Positions 26,101 to 40,637 are shown, counted from the stretch's first letter. The stretch: 64,000 bases of DNA from Syngnathus acus (GCF_901709675.1 NC_051104.1:6803501-6867500); one strand, 5' to 3'. A program made the numbers and translations. Notes: generated by a model from the letters alone, not told the origin.

Positions 26101-27732
26101 GCAAGTCTTTGGTCTATATGCAACTTGACCCTTTTCATGGATGTTATAATGCACTTTATGTCCTTCAATTTACATTTGGAGTCAAATTCCGAATTAAAAT
26201 TTGTTATAATAATAATAATGAGTCTTATTATTTTGAACAGGACATTATGATCTTCTATTTAATTCTCATATACTGTCAAAAACAACTAGTAACGCTTACG
26301 GACAAGTCAGTCAACAGATGCAAAGGTGGCTAAAAATAGGTTTTAAAACAAAATCATATACTTACTGCTAAACTGAAGAATACATGTACGTATAAATATT
26401 ACACTCATTTTACCAACACATAGGAAACAAATACATATTCGTTTTTGCATGCATAGAAAAGTACACATACTACAGAGTTTTCCAATTTAAAAATGAATAA
26501 AAAGACGACATAGGCTATGTGCACTGGAGAATATTAGTCTGAAATGAATGGCATGTGTCACCGAATTCAGATTAAAGTCAGAGATTGTGGCCTATCATTC
26601 CTCACCACTGCTTTTACCCATAACTCCTCTCTGTCTCCAACATATCCGAAGATTCACCGTGCAGGAGACAAGGTGAGCCTCTTGCTTCTACCTCTGGAAT
26701 GAATTTCCACCTCTCTTGAGTGATTTTGTGGCCTGATGTGTGTGCCTGTGCGCACATGTGTGCATGTGTGTGTGCTTTGTGATTATAGCAGCGGCTGGCT
26801 GAAAGGAAGTAAAATACAGTGACAGCTTCATTTCCAAAGCTGAGTTCACATAAATGAGGGATTAAAGCAAGCAAGGAGATTCAGGGCTCACCTCGGCCCC
26901 AATGACTGCCTTCCTCGCTTTCTGTCCATCTTTACTTCCTTCTCTTTTATTTCTATTTTTCCTACGGATATGGAGCAGACTAAAAAGGCCAGTGAAACAC
27001 ATAAGCCACCACACACACACACTGAGCGAGGGGAGGGAGCGGGGCTTTCTGGGGTGTGCGCTGTACATCATGATGATGATGGCGACCAGGTTAGGGGAAT
27101 GAAATTAGGGGTTAGGGGGAGGCAAGGGTGTGTCTGGTGGGGAACATTAGGGAAATGAAAAAGGGGTGGACCGCTGCCGGCTTCCGAGACGCAGACTTGT
27201 TAGAATAAAGGCATATAAAAAAAGACAGGAGACAGAGGAGATGACAGGGTGGACGATAAGATGAGTGGTGCCATAATGAAAACAGCCCTGTGCACCCTGA
27301 GATTACATGGGGAAGGAGATTGGAGAGGGCCGGCCGCTGGTGGGCTCGGAAAGGGGATGGGGGAATTAAGGGAGGTGAACCAATTGAGAAAGATGGCCAC
27401 TCGTTTCCAAGAAACCATGAGTGAGCTAGATAGGACTTCATTTATGTAGAAAAAGAGTGGATGCCCTTTGACCAAACGTTTCATTGGGACTGTTTGATGA
27501 TCAAAAAATGCTAGAGAAAAGAAAAAGGCCAAGTTCTGGATACACCTGCTAACTCCACTAAAACCTCATCATACATTTTTGCACAGTATTCAATTTACAT
27601 CTCAAAGTAACGTCTCAAAAAATATTTCAAGTGCTACCACCATCATGTCATATTACCGTTGTGATTAAATATCGGAGAATACAAAAAGTGGAGATTCAAT
27701 GGAAATCAGTGGTGTACTTGCTTGTCTCTCAC

Positions 27733-27795
27733 TCCAAACACGATGTTGGTCAGAATATCAAGCGTTAACAAGGTGCCACTGGCGAGCAAGACTAC
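27733..27795 (-). CDS. Candidate isolated 63-bp coding exon (unknown hydrophobic peptide)
   Basis: On the minus strand a strong acceptor (poly-T then CAG) precedes exactly 21 codons, VVLLASGTLLTLDILTNIVF plus G, followed by the donor GTGAGA. Length is a multiple of three, codon third positions are rich in C/G unlike the surrounding AT-rich DNA, and the peptide looks like part of a membrane helix. The frame stays open for a few more codons past the donor. I do not recognise the protein and found no adjoining exon, so this may be a chance exon-like stretch, a decayed exon, or one exon of a long minus-strand gene. Confidence 0.3.
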
Positions 27796-27825
27796 CTGAA
27801 AAAAAAGAGAATCGAAATTAGAAGT

Positions 27826-27885
27826 AGAAGAAATCCATCCATCCATTTTCTACCGATGACTGTGAGGCGGACTGCCAACTGCTCG
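27826..27885. repeat. Fragment of a common fish dispersed repeat
   Basis: ATCCATCCATCCATTTTCTACCG-type sequence followed by TGTGAGGCGGACTGCCAACT. It resembles the start of a repeat widespread in percomorph genomes, other parts of which appear at 3476-3540 and 46817-46898. Assignment is from memory of the family. Confidence 0.5.
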
Positions 27886-30865
27886 GCCAAACAAACAAAG
27901 CATATTTTCAACTCAGAAGGTTTAATCTTAATCAACATTCTCCTAGACTGGAGATAATAAAAGACCTTTTGACCTTTATTATTTCCGGGCTCCGTCTTCA
28001 ATGAAAGCAGAGATCAGTCATATTAAAAAAAACAATACATATTGAAAGGCGGTAAAAAAAGGGGGAAGAGAATAGATGAGGTATTATAACGAAGGAGGAC
28101 GAAGGAGCCCCACCACTCTGAATGATAAGTGTCTCACGCACTGCAGGTTATGGGAAGTTCACACAAACAAATGATTCCCATTTGCCAGAGGCGAGGGACA
28201 CAATTGAGATGGGGGGAGAAGGGGAGCGGCGTCTCGAGGACGGAGGGGGGGGGCGAATCGGGGAGGCTTGGTTTCAGATCGTTCCATCTGCATGGAGGAA
28301 ACGTTTACCTTTTTACTTGGCCAATGTTTTCATGGTGCTTTAACCAAAGCACCTTCAATCCAAAGAATATTAGGGACCCCGCAGTGTCACTACAACTTGA
28401 AATGACAGCCTATGGACCGCGGTCAATAACTCTAAATGTATGCCGAATGGGTTTATGTGGGTGGGCCGGGTTTTGATGCAGTAATAATGGTTCTTGAATA
28501 CAACCGTTTTTAGACAATAGACACCATCAAACAATCATAAAAAGCGATACACGGTGTTTTTATGTCGTCATTTACCTTCATGGGAGTTGCGACACACTAT
28601 ATATAGAATATATATATAAAAAATATGTAATAGAATATATATATGGCTATATTTTTTATAAAGTGTTTGGAAGTCTGTCAGAAATAAAGGGACAATGATC
28701 CACAATCATGATTCTTGCTCTGAGCAGGAAGCGGTGGAAAAAAAAAAAAAGTCTTTTAGTGTATTCGAAACATCCTCTCGAAAGTAGGAGCTGTCTATTG
28801 TCAGTGGCTGACAATCAAAAGAGGAATGGGGTCACTCTATTTTCCATGTTGAGCAATCAGGCAGAAATCCATCACAAGACCGGCAAAGACTGCAATTTCC
28901 TCATTGACAGGCGCATCAGTAGGCCATAATGTGATAATGCAGTCGCCAGACACCTCAAGTAACGTTTCTGTTTTTGTCAACTAGAAATGTATTCTTCTCT
29001 TTCCAATGGCACAACAGTTATATGCGACAAGTTCAACTCCGAGCATTTGCTTGATGGGGACCTATTTGGTAAATAGGAGGGCCTAAGGCCATCCCGTTAA
29101 AGTGGCCCTCCGCATCGGTGTACTGCAAAAATGTCAAATTTTAATTAGATGATTGAATTATTGAAATAATTAAAATCCCCTATTGCCTGAGCTGGATAAA
29201 GTCCTTAAAAATCCTCCTTGGAGGCATTTTTTTGGTGTCTTGAATTTGCTTTTGTTGTATATAGACAGTGATTTGGGGAAAAAAATGGCAGATTTACCAC
29301 ACATGGCTTCCTATCCTAATCAAGGGCTTTCTCAACTCCTATTTGAACGCCACACATGAGTGAGTCCTTCAGCAGGATACCTTCACACTGTTTGATGAAA
29401 CATTGTGTGCATGTGTGCGCACAGGCTCACAAAAGCTCAGCAACCCCTGCAGTGGAGTGGTAAAAGATATTAGGCGCCAATTGCAAAACGATTGCAAAAA
29501 GTGACATCCTTAATGGAGAAAGATTACAGTGTGCTGTGCAACATGACTTTGATTTGAGCTGCATACATTTATTTTCCCTGGCGCAGACAGGCTTCATGGA
29601 CAGCTCCTCTCCATTTTGCCCTTTGTGTTTGCTTGAGCAAATGCAAATTTATGTTAACACAAATTGATAAATTTTTGAATTTAAGCGAGTGAGACACAAA
29701 ATGTCCTTTGCGGCAATTATTTTTTACTGTGGCTTTTATTATTGTATTACTCCTGTCAGCTTTTAGAGAAATTACTCCATTTTTTTTTTTACGTTGGGAC
29801 TGAGAACCTCATTTGAACATGTTTATCGCACTTAAGAAACGTATGAACAACATATTGAAAATAAATCTGCAGTGTTGCTATGCTGATGAATGGAAAGGAC
29901 AAAATGGCAACCAAAAATAGACAAGGTGATGCTTCAACTAATTTGGGTTCAGCTTGTCAAAATGCTTGCCTTATTACTAATCACTGTTTAAAGTCATAAT
30001 AATAATAATAAAGTATTTGAAGCACGTTGAGCACAATAAGGTTGCTGTGCTAATGTGCTAATCACCTTCTCACCGTCCTACTGTTGGAACAGAATTTTGC
30101 AAATATATTTGATTTAAATGTATTTTTAAAAAAAGTTTTGAATGTTAAACAAATCATAAAGAACAAAAGACGTTATCGTTTGAAGTGTATACTATAAATA
30201 TATTAACTTTCAGGCGACACATAATTGGGATATATTTATATTTAGAGCAAAATACTCCCAGTGGATACATTTCTGATCATGTCAAGTTTATTGGGTCTTT
30301 CTTTTCCACAAGATCAATGATGTTAAAACGGTCTTCTCAGTGAGTATAAAACTTGAGCTACCCAGGTGAAGAATCCAATAATTTCTCATTAAAATAACGA
30401 CATCATGTATAGATCAGAGTATGCCGAGAGACAAACCCGCTGGGTGAATGTGAATCAAAGCTTTACCTCTCATTAAAAATAGAATGAAATAAATAAAGTC
30501 ACCATCAAAACCGACTTTCGTTCCGACGGTGTCACGTTTAGCGCTGTGCCAGGGGAGGAGATGTCAAAATAATAGTCCCCTGCTTCAGGTCAAACAAAGT
30601 AGTCTGGAATCCCAGACTACTGGAATTCATCAGAAATCAAGATTGTGAGCACGTCGAAGGTCCTTTATTTAGCTAATTCTCCTCCATTTGAGATGTACAT
30701 ATTTCTTCCGTGCTTTGATAAGGCCTCGGGGACATGCGTGTTTTAATTAGACCTGAGCAGCCTGGTTGAACAGTTCACAGGCAACTTTGAACATTTTTGC
30801 AGAGAGCCTCTGTCGCTCGGTGACAGGCGCGGCGTAATTAGTGGCATATGTGCATTTGCATACAT

Positions 30866-30888
30866 GCGCTCGCTCGCTCGCTCGCTCG
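30866..30888. repeat. (CGCT)n short tandem repeat
   Basis: GCGCTCGCTCGCTCGCTCGC-type tract in otherwise AT-rich desert. A related (CCGT)n-like tract follows at about 31049-31070. Confidence 0.9.
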
Positions 30889-33800
30889 GTGACATGTTGC
30901 ATCCTATTTGAATAAGTAGACATGTTTCAACGTGATATCCCCTCAAGTGAATACATGAATATGAGCTGCTAATTATACCAATCTTGCAAATGATCTATTT
31001 AAATATTAATCCCCTTTCATTTTGCATTGTTTAGCTGCGAGCTCTTTTCCGTCCGTCCGTCTGTCCGTCAGTCATGTTTGTTTGTGTCAGCTCCACCTAA
31101 GCGGCGCTGGGGATTGCCCTGTGAGCACGCGTGGCTTTTTATGTACGTGCGCTCATCTGGGCTCCACTGGTGCTTGGGAGTATGTCAATTGTCAATTTTA
31201 CAGGCATAAAATGAAAGCCAATCATTGAGGGCACTCTGTATGACAGGTTGCGGAACTGGGGAAACATTTATTTGAATTCGACAAGAAAGTTTCGACGGTG
31301 CTTTTGAGTTTCTTGTCACATGTTATCTTGTCTTTTTCTCATCATCTATCCCTCCCTGCTAAGCATAAATATGGACAGGACGAGGTATGAAGATTGTTTT
31401 TGACGTGCTATTGAATGTCACAGCAAGCAGAAGATGTTGATTAGTCTATTTTCTTGCAGTGACAACTACTCAATCACAGCATGTGCCTGCTCAATTATTG
31501 TATGTCCATGGGTAGTTTTATGTGAAGATGAGTTTCTGTTATTGACTCTCTTGATAGGACACACGTTGGTCAAGAAGCCATGGAACGTTATGAAGATAAT
31601 CAGGTAGAGGGAAAACTTTCTTTTATCCGTTTTATGAATTTTAATCGGGCCTGAAACATACGGTAAACAGCAGTGACCCATTCTGCGACTACTCCAGGCC
31701 TGATGACACAGGATCAATCACAAAATAACCTTATTCAAAGTCTTTCAACAACAATTTTGAGGGATAATACTTGGGTTTGAAACAGAGCTTCACGAATAAA
31801 TTTAAAGAATATATTCAGGTTTCCTGAAAATGTATATAGCTTGTTATTTCTATAATTTCTATAAATGTTTAATCTCAGCAGCACTACGTTTGTAATCTTA
31901 TTGTTTCTTCACAATTAGAATAAACAAATCAGATATATGGCACTGAAACCATAACCATGCAAAGGAATGCATTGTGCAGCATTAATTCATCCCCTTGAAA
32001 TCTAATTAGGGTAATCGGCTAACACTAGCAGATTATAGAGGGATTATCTAGGAAATAAAAACAAATGACACATTCAAATTGCTTAACATTATATTGTAAA
32101 CAGCAATTGTTCATACGTGAAGTGTATCTGTATGGAGGAATAATCCATCATTTTGGTTATCTGAATAACTTTGTGGTTATATGTTTTGAAGCTGCTTGCA
32201 ATATCTAACTCCTTCCTTTTCACAGATACTAAAACAATATAATTGCGCTTGTCTCTTGATTCCCTGCAACGATGTTTTGTGCTAAGTGCGCTGGACAATG
32301 AAAAGGCTCAGTACAAAGGCAAGGCAGCCTGATGAACACTACTCATCCCTAATTGCATGCTAGTTTTGATGTAAGGCAATCATAAGGTCATCTGTTTTAA
32401 GTGGATGGCTTGGTTTGATCCATCCTTGTGTGGAGTCTTATCATCAGCTACCTGGTGTGATTAAGTCAGGCTTGAAGAAGCAGTGAAAAGCAGGATGTGC
32501 TTTTAATGTTTCTAGATATGGGAGGGGGGGGGGAAAAAGAAAAACACAAAAGACCTGTCTGGCCTTGAACCGTGCATCTGGCTCTCGTCAATCAATCGCA
32601 GCGGCGCAAACGACGGGATGTCGCTTCCTTCAAACTCATTAAAATGAGCATGCGGGAACACACAAACGTATCCCCTTTGCAAATTAAGTTGGGTTGTCCT
32701 AATTGTTTTCGTGTTTGCGGGCCGTTCGACAACTTCACAAGGCATTTGTTGTCGCTTGATGTATGCTTGCAGCGCCTCGGGCGATGCTTTTTATGACCAT
32801 TATTATTCAAATGAGCTAGAAATGTGTTTTGAAAGTCCTAAATCATTGAGCATGAATGGCTACTCTGGGCGTTTATAAATGACTTTCCGCACAAGCAAAC
32901 CTCCGCCTGCTTGCGTTATTTCGATGAGCTTATTTGACTATTTGAGTTGTGTCAACAGAAGTTTTGTCACTTGTCTGCTAGCGTGACATGTGGTGGTGGA
33001 AAGTTTGATGAGATATTTCACTGTCTATATTACTAAATAGTGTATAGAGGATGTTGGAAAACACATTTTATTTAGCTGTTTAAAATGTCTTCAGAAGATT
33101 TTTGTTGTTGCCAATTTAGTGATTCTAAAATGTCATGAATTGTTGAATGCACGGAGGTTACGGAAGGTTCGTCAGTGCGTCACTGATAACCTTCTGTTTT
33201 GCTGATGCTGCCGGGTACAGAAGTGATTTTTAGCCTGAAAAGCAAAGACGACCTTTGGCAAATAAGCTTTTGTGGCACACCTTGGTGCGTTGGAATGAAA
33301 GCGCGGAGAAAACATTTTTACCTGGATCATTCGTTGAAATACTTTTGAATGCATTTGCAAATACGTTCAAATCTTCCCGTTTCCGCAATGCGACCTACTT
33401 CAAATTAAGGGCATCTAAAAATGCTGTTTTGACATGACCACTTTTCCCTTAGTATTGCCATACTGATGTTAGTAAAAGTAGCCATTCTTTTATCTATCAT
33501 ACACACATAACAAAGAGAACAGGTGTCAATGGTGAATGCAAAGTACAAAAAGTTCAACTTCCAACACAAAGACTGACGTCAATTGAATACCCCCAGTGGA
33601 ATTACGTTTTTTTTAAAAGATTATCACCCTCTTGCGACTCAAGAAGTTAAATCAGAACAACTCTTATCTCTGATGAGATGTGCCGTGTAGATATTTTTAT
33701 ATCAGCAAAAACTCCTCAGAAACAATGTACAACACACACCCACACACACACGCATGCATGTGGAAAAGATGGCAGGCCAGTGTTCAGACACACACACACA

Positions 33801-34690
33801 CACAGCACATCTTGATTAGGTTTTCATAAAGTCTGGAACTATGCTGAGTCTGTAATTGACTTTGACAGCAGAAGCCTCCATGTCCTATGGCTATGTTAAA
33901 CGAACAATTTACATCTTCATTTCAAATTCTACATGGATAAAAAGCTATTAATTACATTAGTCTGCAAGAGTCATTCCGACTGTGTGGAATATGTGCGTGT
34001 ATTTCTGTCCGCGTGGATATGCAATGTCCCTGCAAATATACACTTTTGCTCGTTTGTATATTAATTCTGTCCTTGGGCCAAAAAATAGCCACAGTGCTTC
34101 TGTGGAGATGAGTTTATGAACGTGGAAAAAAACTTTACTCATGTATATGGCTTGGGTTGGTTGCCAACGTGGAGCTTGGCTAGTGCTATGCTGCTGTTGT
34201 TGTCTTTTTTAAATATTTTGTATAATACTCCAACACATCGTGGCTGAATGGCTAGTTAGTTTTGCATGAGAGGGGACGATGGATTGAAAATTGTGGAAAT
34301 GTCACCTACTGCATGAATGTAGGTCTTGATGCTAAACTAAAAAATAAAGACTAAACCACTGTTAACCATCTTGACATAAACACAGCAAACCTGTGTCTCT
34401 TTCAGGCTCTCTCCTAGAGGCAAGTTTTTTTTCCCCCCCCGGAGCGAAAGGGGAGCTTGACCAATAAATAGGGGAGAATAATTGGAAAAATAATTTCAGC
34501 TTCACAATTAATTCAACTACTGCCTGGTCAGAAAACAGACCTTGGAATTTACCGAGTTGGCCTATTGTATTTAATATGGTGTTATGGAAGGACGGACAAA
34601 CTGACTGTACGACGACAGCAGTGCAGCTCTCACTTTGAGTGCTTCCTGTCAGCTTCAAAGAAACCTTAAGAGGGGGTAAATGCCTCTTTG

Positions 34691-34712
34691 AGCAGCAGCA
34701 GCAGCAGCAGCA
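34691..34712. repeat. (AGC)n triplet repeat
   Basis: Seven AGC units followed by a GC-rich stretch (GGCGCCGGCC). No coding context was found, so the open frames that read it as poly-Ser or poly-Ala are not supported. Confidence 0.9.
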
Positions 34713-37700
34713 GGCGCCGGCCGACCAAGCATCCTGGCAGCCATCATAGTCATCAGCGTGATTGTGCCAAAAACACAGTCTGGTGCTTGCTTTGGAGACA
34801 CATCGAAAGAGAGAAAGAAAAGAACGGCGCTAACCAAATAATGAAGCCGCAGATGGACAACACAGAGGGAGATGAATACAGTATTACAGGGAAAGGGGGG
34901 AGAGCTGTAAGACAAAATCAAAAAGCAAATGCAACAATCTTTTTCGGGGAGAGGTGTGCACGGGTGACGGAGGAGGTTGGGAGTGGGGGGGGGGGCGATG
35001 TGATGTGGAGGAAAAAGTGCGAGCCATCTCGTCGCATGCAGGCTGCTTGCGCTGAATGAGAAAGCTAAAAGGTAATTTCACGGATAAAGAGGAGGCCTAA
35101 TGCATAGAGGTAATGTAGCAGGGGATGGAACAAAGGCAAACTTTCATCTCTTTAAGCTTGGATGGAGAGAGAGTGAGAGAAAGCGCCAGAGAAAGCTTTT
35201 GATGCTTTGAAAATGATAATAACAATCTCAAAGTCAGCTTCGGTAGAGAGAGAACTCACCCCCCCCCCTTTCGCTATGTTCTCCTCTGCCCCCTACCGCT
35301 TAATACAACTGCACACTGACTGGCTAGGACACAAGTTCGCATGCAAATTGTAACAATTAGTGATTCCCACAGACCTCCATTTCCACTTCCGCAAAGACAA
35401 TTAAAGAGACTCACAAATATGCTGGGTCAAATTTCCCAAAGTTTTTTTTTTTTTGTATGTATTTTCATGCCAGAAAGGAATCAAACTGTCTATTGTCTTT
35501 GGATTGGGTGCAATCTGTACACGTGTGAATAATGTCGAGTGAAAGTCCAGCTTGCAATCATGGGCATTGTCTTTTATATTTTCTTTTCGATTGCATGGCT
35601 TCAAATGCAGCGCTTAAGCGGATGACCTTTGATCCGCTATTGCCGAGGGGTAAGCCGTTAACACGCGTCCATTTTCTTTCATGGACAACACAATTTAACA
35701 ACCGCTCTTCAATTATTCAAACCTATGAATCCACATGGGCACATATACATTTGATAGTACAGGAAGATTACACGCAGATGCATTTTATTTTAATTCAGCA
35801 TATCATTTTGGATTCTTTATCACGCCGGATCAATCTTGGCTTTTTTTTTTTTTTAAGGTTTGGCCTCTTGATGGGGAGAATTGGAGGTCTGATTTCCAGC
35901 ATGAAATGTCCTTGTGTTCTACCTCATTGCTTATTCTGTCCCGCTTAGTGCCAATTGCGCACAGAGAAAGGACCTTTTTATATCCTTGCTACCTCATTTC
36001 GCTTTTCTCTCCTGACCCCTCAGAGTATCACCAGACCTCAAAATTGCATTGAATATATAAATGCTAATGCTAATAACTGCTAGCAGGAGCAGATAATGTC
36101 CTTGACTGGTACAAGAAAAGATCCTTTTCTTTTACATGACTCGCTGCCTCTGAATAACATTAAGCGAGTTCACATTCCAAGCCCTTATTTCCCGCTCATT
36201 CTCTTTTTCCTAATTTACTTGACTCTCCCCTCAACTTTAGCCTTCTTGTAGAAGGGAGGGGGGTAGAAAAATCCAGCTGAAGTGTAAAATATTAATTCAT
36301 TTATCTCCGAGATAAGATCTTGCTGCCTCGCCTGAAATTCGAATTACATCCATTTGCCATTAAGTCGACGCAACACACAAGCAATGAGGCCTCCAGAGCT
36401 TGTCTTGTCTTTGCAGCCGCTCTTCTGTAGCGTGCCTTCATTTTTATGCCTTCTGGAAGCTTTTCATGGTCGGAATTAAACTATAATACTTGCTTCAGTG
36501 GCATGCATGTTAATGGCGGTGGCAAAGCTGTCATTTAGTAGATGCAAGGAAACAGCTGCAGTGAACAAAATGGCCTCTCATGAAAAGAAAAAAAAAAACA
36601 AAAACATCCAGGATGTCTCCAGGATTGTCTGAAGATGGGAGATCATCCCGATATCAAAATCCCTGCTGTTCTGGAATAAATGCTCAGCTTGTTATGCATT
36701 CTGATTGGTCCCTGTTTAAGAATGTCCAGTGGGGTCCAAAAAGCCTCTTAGACCTTCCCAGTAGGGCTTGTCACTAACAATAGAGAAATTAAATCCCCCT
36801 GACATGAATAAGAAGGCAAATATTCCATTGTTTCATAGAACTCAGCTACCTTTGAAGGTGTGCAGTGTTAGCCAATTTTTTTACTTTCACAAAATAGGAA
36901 TTCTTCTCTCCGGAGGTAAGACGCAGCTCTTAACATGAGCAGGTATCAGTCTTTTTAAAAAAGGCTCAAAGTAATTGTAGCCTTGAAGTCACACACATCA
37001 CACATGGAACAGTCAATATTGCACCAACTTCTTTGGGTACTTTTCGCTCAAACTTTTTCTTTTTTTCCCTTTGCTTGTGACGCAAAATACATTATTTGTC
37101 AAAAATCTTTTTTTTTGAGGCCACCCATCAATCAATCCTGCAATCATTTCTCATGCAATCATATTAATCATTCCTCTCTGTCTTATTTGCGTCATTTAGA
37201 GCAAGAACGTAGGGATTTCAGTCGCAACATTGTCTTTTGACAGCCTACTTTTCACATGGTGTCAACAATGTTCTGTAAGAGAAGCCTCTAAGTGCCATTA
37301 GATTTCTCAAAGTTACTTTTCAAAGCTATTTTTCCCCCTCCGCTGCGCTGAAGCTAACAGTGGGGTTCCTTTTTCAAATAAAAGCAAGTCAAAGTGGGAG
37401 GGAGTCTTGAACTGAGCTGATGCATTAAGCGTTTTTTTTTTTTATATGTCTGATATTTGAGTATTACTAAATTATAACCACATTAATTATAAAGGGTGAG
37501 GAATGGCTGTCGGGGCTGGTCTGAACCGTGCGTGATCAGCCGACATTAAGCATACCTGCCCGGTGACACAAGAGATGTATTCAAAAGAAAGCCTTTACAA
37601 AAACATGAACTTCCTATCATATTCACTTTCTATTTATCGGCAAAACCGCTGCACGTTATATTAATAAGAACTCCCAACTGCAGATTTGATCAAATGTGAG

Positions 37701-39399
37701 TTGACTGATTGAGAATCAGGCTTGCTATGACAAATTAATACAACTTTCTACAAAACATGGAAAAACTACATTGGGCAATCACAAAGCTGCCAAGGACATC
37801 GGTCTATCTGTGGCTATGACACGAGAAGATGAAACATGAGGGAGACACGAGTTGTTGAGTCTCCACAGGTTGTAAATCATTACCACCTTTCCTGAGCCTC
37901 TGCTTGAAGAGGTATTGTTTCGGAATCCCTTTTTGCTGCTATCAGATCTTCTCACAGACAAAATCAATCAGTTGGGCTTGAGTTCGAGAAATGGTGACTT
38001 GGTTAATGCCAAAAGTGAGAAAAGAAATGAGGACAGGGCAGATATCACAAGTCGAAAATGAAAGCAACGACGGAAAGCAGCAGAAATAAAAAACGTTGAT
38101 AGTAGGCAGGGATATTCAATTATAAATTTAGTTGGGCCAAATTTTCAAATCAAGAAATGCAGCCGGTGGTTGGTTTTGGGCCACATGTGGCCCATGGGCC
38201 GCAAATTGAATAGCAATGGGCAAATTTAATGACATTTTTAATGTCCCAAACAATACATTATGATGAGGCCTTCTCATCTTAATGAAATGGAATCACATTG
38301 CTTAACGGAGTGACTTAACACCATCTAGTATATTATTTCATTGGCAGCTTATCAAGATACATATTGTATTTGTGTCAGTGCTTGAGAGGCATTCCCGTCT
38401 TGACTGACACCACATATCGCATTTAACCAAAGCCGGACCAATAGCTAAACCTGTTAAAAATATACAAGCAGCAGTTAAACGTCCGGAATGTTTATGCGTC
38501 TAGGTATGTCGTATATTTGATACGGGCTCGTGCACGGCTGCCGAGCCCTGCCGTCCGAGCCGTGATAATAGAATAATGAGGTCGTATCAGTATTCATCTC
38601 ACAGGCGGGAAGAGGGTGCAGTGTTGATCCAAATGATATTAGGCCTTCCAAGATTAAGCACATTTACTCAAACACATACTCAGGTACTTTAAGCGTGACC
38701 CTTCGTAATGGCTTCATTGGCGCAGTGCATAATGGGGCTCCTATTACAAACTGCATTTAAGAGAATCAAATAAGACGTGTAATTTCGATGAAAAAAGTAA
38801 GAAACACTCACCAAAATGCAGCATTAGAGCAGCCCTTGCCCACTGTTTAAGACATTAAGGGTATTTAGCCGCAAGGAGTGGTGAGTGTAATGGGCTGGCC
38901 GCGGGTTCATGTGCTGGTCCGCAAAGACTTTTATTGCCTTTTTGCTGTGTACTTTAGCCATTAAAGAGTTGGAAATGTACAAAATCCGCGTGGCAATTTG
39001 TCAGTTATTTGCCCGCTAAATGTTGAAGCACTTTGCTGTCATTTGGGGTGATCAATGCTTAATGAATTAGTCCGTTCCCCCCCCCCCCCACCTCCCTTAA
39101 AGGCAGCCGCGTTTAGCACCTTCCCAATCCCTCCGAGAGCCTGTCTGATGGAAGCCTTCCACCCGTAATTCATGAAAAGCGAGGAGGCGAGCAGTTCATG
39201 TGTCTAGAAATGCTAGCTTTCTGCCAAATTGCTTTTGGCCAATTCACTGGAGGTCCAAACGGAACTCAACCTCAACTTTCATTAAACGACGCATGAAAGA
39301 ATGTCTTGAGCGCTGATGGAAATAAAAGGGGGGCAGAGACAGAGAGGCCCGAAGATAAACGGCAAAGAGCGGCGAGCCGTGTTTACATGACGGCCATGA

Positions 39400-40110
39400 G
39401 CATTCTAATGCAACCATGATTGCAGAGTGTTTCTAGTGATTACATTTAGCCTATTGAATTAGCCGGCGCTGGTGCTCTAGAGGCAGACACCCAGGCATCA
39501 AAATCCAATTATACATTTGTTAAATAATGTAATGATTGCCTGTGCATAGTTTTGTCGCCCGACTCCGTTCATTTCCAACCATCAAAATGCCATTGCTTTG
39601 CGAGCTTTGGGAAAGGTTATGCAGATTGATAGAATTAATTGTCTGGCAGGGCGAAAAATGTCATTAGAACACTTAGATGGCCATGATGGCCCATTTAAAT
39701 CCCCAGCCTGTTAGCGGCCGAGCATTTTAATTTGTAACTTGACATGATCACGCGGCTGGTCCCCAGCTCACGGACACAAATATTACTCACATTGATTAAA
39801 AGCGACTATTGCTTCCTCCCCTCCAATAGCTGGGCACGGACAATCCATATACTGTTAACTCTATTTCGCTAACATTTAGTTTGCCTTGACTTTAATGGCC
39901 TCCATCTTAATGCGCAATGTAATATGAATCGCTGTAATATGCAAAATAAATAGTCATGCGGCTGTGGAAATTAGCATTATGATTATGATCGCCAATGCGT
40001 TCTTAAATGCAATTCGTAACGACCGGCAGCATTTTAGGACAATGAATCGATCACATTAATAAGCCAGGGCACCCTTTTAATTTAAAAGATGCTATGTTCT
40101 CCGCAGTCTG
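39400..40110. promoter_or_regulatory. Candidate conserved enhancer block
   Basis: Some 700 bases with no simple repeats, dense TAAT/ATTA cores (ATTTAGCCTATTGAATTAGCC, TTAATGCGCAATGTAATATG) and octamer-like ATGCAAAA near 39935. Base composition is even compared with the neighbouring repeats. It is the strongest example in the desert of sequence that looks held by selection while having no coding frame. Enhancer function is inference. Confidence 0.35.
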
Positions 40111-40620
40111 GAGATGTACTAGCTCATGTAAACAAATGGGCCGAGCAACTTCATTTACATAAAAAAGCATTCATATAGTTTCCGAAAGAGAAGTGGCTCA
40201 TGCGGGGCTTAGCATAGGTCACCCAGTGTTGTATTTAACCTGAAGTCCCAACATGAACTCTAAGGAGAAAAAAAAAAACTGTTCATGTGGGAGCAAAGCC
40301 ATCAGATTGCAAACATCTCCTTAGAGGTCACCGACTTGGTTGGAGACTGAATTAGACACGGACGGACAACTCTCCTGCATTATGAGAGTTGTGGTAGGTA
40401 GGGTGGGGGAAGGCTATGTTTCCACGGTAACATATTCCGGGGTGTGAAAGAAGGGGATCATTAAACCTGACTGGAGATTTCAAGGTTAAAGGTCAGATGG
40501 CGCTCGGTCCGGCGAGAGCGGCTTGCCTATCTATCATTGCGGTCCTCCGGTATGCAAGCACGGGGACGTACTTACAATATGGTTTGTAATGAAGTCTGCG
40601 GATGTACAGAATTAGACAAA

Positions 40621-40637
40621 CACACACACACACACAC
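40621..40637. repeat. (CA)n microsatellite
   Basis: Eight CA units, read directly. A minus-strand open frame through it is a translated repeat. Confidence 0.9.

Larger units (their letters stand above)
24386..27732. other. Intergenic right of hnf4b, start of the gene desert
   Basis: AT-rich non-coding sequence. It holds the 24723-24760 hairpin, a CT-rich patch near 25693-25720, a perfect CTCF-type motif at 26086-26100 and a purine-rich stretch near 27100-27260. The open frames here are short and resemble no family I know. Confidence 0.5.
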
